From contig DATERL010000150.1 of the NCBI GenBank assembly GCA_035271585.1, positions 1 through 64,000 on the forward strand: 64,000 bases of DNA. The letters are read 5' to 3'. Shown one piece after another: positions 63,055 to 64,000 of the stretch. The DNA comes from Roseimarinus sp035271585. GTDB taxonomy: Bacteria > Bacteroidota > Bacteroidia > Bacteroidales > Prolixibacteraceae. The notes beneath the pieces were generated by a model. It was not told where the DNA came from. It did not search any database and saw only the letters and a list, made by a program, of their open reading frames with translations. A program made the translations under genes and the position numbers. The stretch's first letter is position 1; each line of letters starts with the position of its first letter.

Positions 63055-64000
63055 ATGTTGAAAAAAATAATTTACATCGTCGCAATTATTGCACTCGTTG
63101 CTTTTACGGTTTATAAACTGAAAAGCAATAAAGAGGTCACTGAAAAAAGAGTTTATCAATACGATAAAGAAAAACCCATTAGCGTTCAGGTAATGGAGGT
63201 AAATATTGAAAATTCAGAAAATGAATACACCTATTCGGGCACATTCGAACCAAATAGGGAGAGCAAAATTAGTGCTGATTTTCAAGGAAAAGTAAACACT
63301 GTGTTGGTCGATTTGGGCAGTACAGTTAAAAAAGGACAAACACTAATTCAATTGGATAATTCGCTCCTCAAACTTCAATTACAGAGTATTCAAATACAAA
63401 TTGAAGGTTTGGAAACCGATGTAAAGCGTTTTACAATTTTGGCAAATGCCGATGCTATTCAGCGTATTCAACTTGAGAAAGTAGAACTGGGCTTGAAAAC
63501 GGCAAAAGTGCAAAAAGCAACACTGCTTGAACAAATTAGCAAAACCACCATTCGCGCACCATTCAACGGTATTGTAACTGCAAAATTCACCGAAGAAGGC
63601 GCTTTTGCTGCTCCGGGAATGCCGCTGCTTCAAATCACCGATATCTCTCATCTTAGATTTACTGTAAACGTATCCGAAAGCAATATTTCACAATTTAAGG
63701 AGGGACAAATTTGTTCGGTTTCGGCCGATATTTATCCTGAACTTTCGCTAAACGGAGAAGTAATTCTAATTGGGAGCAAAGCCAATATGGGAAACAGTTA
63801 CCCAATTCAGTTGGCCCTGAAAAACACCGATGATGTAAAAATTAAATCGGGGATGTTTGGAAAAATGACCGTAAAAAGTGGAAACACTACAAATCGAATT
63901 ATTATTCCGGCATCGGCAATGGTTGGAACAACTATTCAACCACAGGTTTATGTGCTTAGAAACGGAATTGCCGTGTTACAAAACATTGCCATTTCTGAAA
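63055..64000 (+). CDS. RND efflux periplasmic adaptor (HlyD/MFP family), 3' end outside window
   Basis: ATG at 63055, open to the end of the window (315 codons seen). N-terminal membrane anchor (residues 3-20), then the lipoyl half-motif (SGTFEPNRESKISADFQGKV), a shortened coiled coil (LQIQIEGLETDVKRF), the second lipoyl half (TTIRAPFNGIVTAKFTEEGAFAAPGMPL) and a beta-barrel (about 195-275). It links TolC to an inner-membrane RND pump, which should follow after the window end. Confidence 0.93.
   Translation, partial: MLKKIIYIVAIIALVAFTVYKLKSNKEVTEKRVYQYDKEKPISVQVMEVNIENSENEYTYSGTFEPNRESKISADFQGKVNTVLVDLGSTVKKGQTLIQLDNSLLKLQLQSIQIQIEGLETDVKRFTILANADAIQRIQLEKVELGLKTAKVQKATLLEQISKTTIRAPFNGIVTAKFTEEGAFAAPGMPLLQITDISHLRFTVNVSESNISQFKEGQICSVSADIYPELSLNGEVILIGSKANMGNSYPIQLALKNTDDVKIKSGMFGKMTVKSGNTTNRIIIPASAMVGTTIQPQVYVLRNGIAVLQNIAISE

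Noticed and set aside
1..64000. tRNA or rRNA genes
   Set aside because: No cloverleaf-like or rRNA-like stretch was recognised by reading; a covariance-model search could still find a missed tRNA.

Overview
The window comes from a Bacteroidota genome, probably a polysaccharide-degrading and possibly marine or sediment member of Bacteroidia. This rests on three SusC/SusD pairs, C-terminal sorting domains of the type IX secretion system (T9SS), the near absence of Shine-Dalgarno sequences, AT-rich DNA and several candidate TAnnTTTG -7 promoter elements. Genus and species cannot be read from the sequence. No rRNA, tRNA or CRISPR array was seen.

Layout. 2-4780: the 3' part of an LTA-synthase-like membrane sulfatase, an FNR-type flavoprotein reductase, rlmN and an AIM24-family protein. 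4939-20831: a beta-glucan utilisation locus with a membrane-spanning propeller/LuxR regulator, SusC, SusD, GH3, GH16 and two tandem GH5 genes. The SusC gene carries a frameshift inside its signal peptide. 20987-32016: mostly housekeeping genes (mnmH-selD for tRNA selenation, a metallophosphoesterase, an autoinhibited-type Fic protein, speA, a PQQ-like propeller, a PfkB kinase, an esterase, a small membrane protein and a retropepsin-like protease). 32153-47951: a second glycan locus with a different membrane regulator (TPR/DUF6377-like), a T9SS-sorted probable glycan-binding protein, two SusC/SusD pairs and two GH30 enzymes. 47986-51090: REP/RAYT-derived repeat elements in direct orientation bracketing a gene that fuses NlpC/P60 to a CapA-like phosphoesterase. 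51155-60095: a DUF5009/HGSNAT-like acetyltransferase with a GH20-like protein, then a divergent pectin pair (PL1 lyase and CE8 pectin methylesterase), both T9SS-sorted. 60227-64000: comF, then a TetR-TolC-RND adaptor efflux operon cut by the window end.

How the genes work together. GH16 (endo-beta-1,3), GH5 (beta-glucanase-like), GH30 (beta-1,6 or branch cleaving) and GH3 (beta-glucosidase) together fit a mixed beta-1,3/1,6-glucan such as laminarin. The two glucan loci, about 11 kb apart and each led by its own regulator, may act on backbone and branches of one polymer. The pectin pair would de-esterify and cleave pectin at the cell surface. Substrate assignments are inferences from family membership.

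The most unusual points are the signal-peptide frameshift in the first SusC, the degenerate RAYT elements around the NlpC/P60-CapA gene, the duplicated GH5 with two different export routes, and several dyads positioned like operators next to -7 elements.
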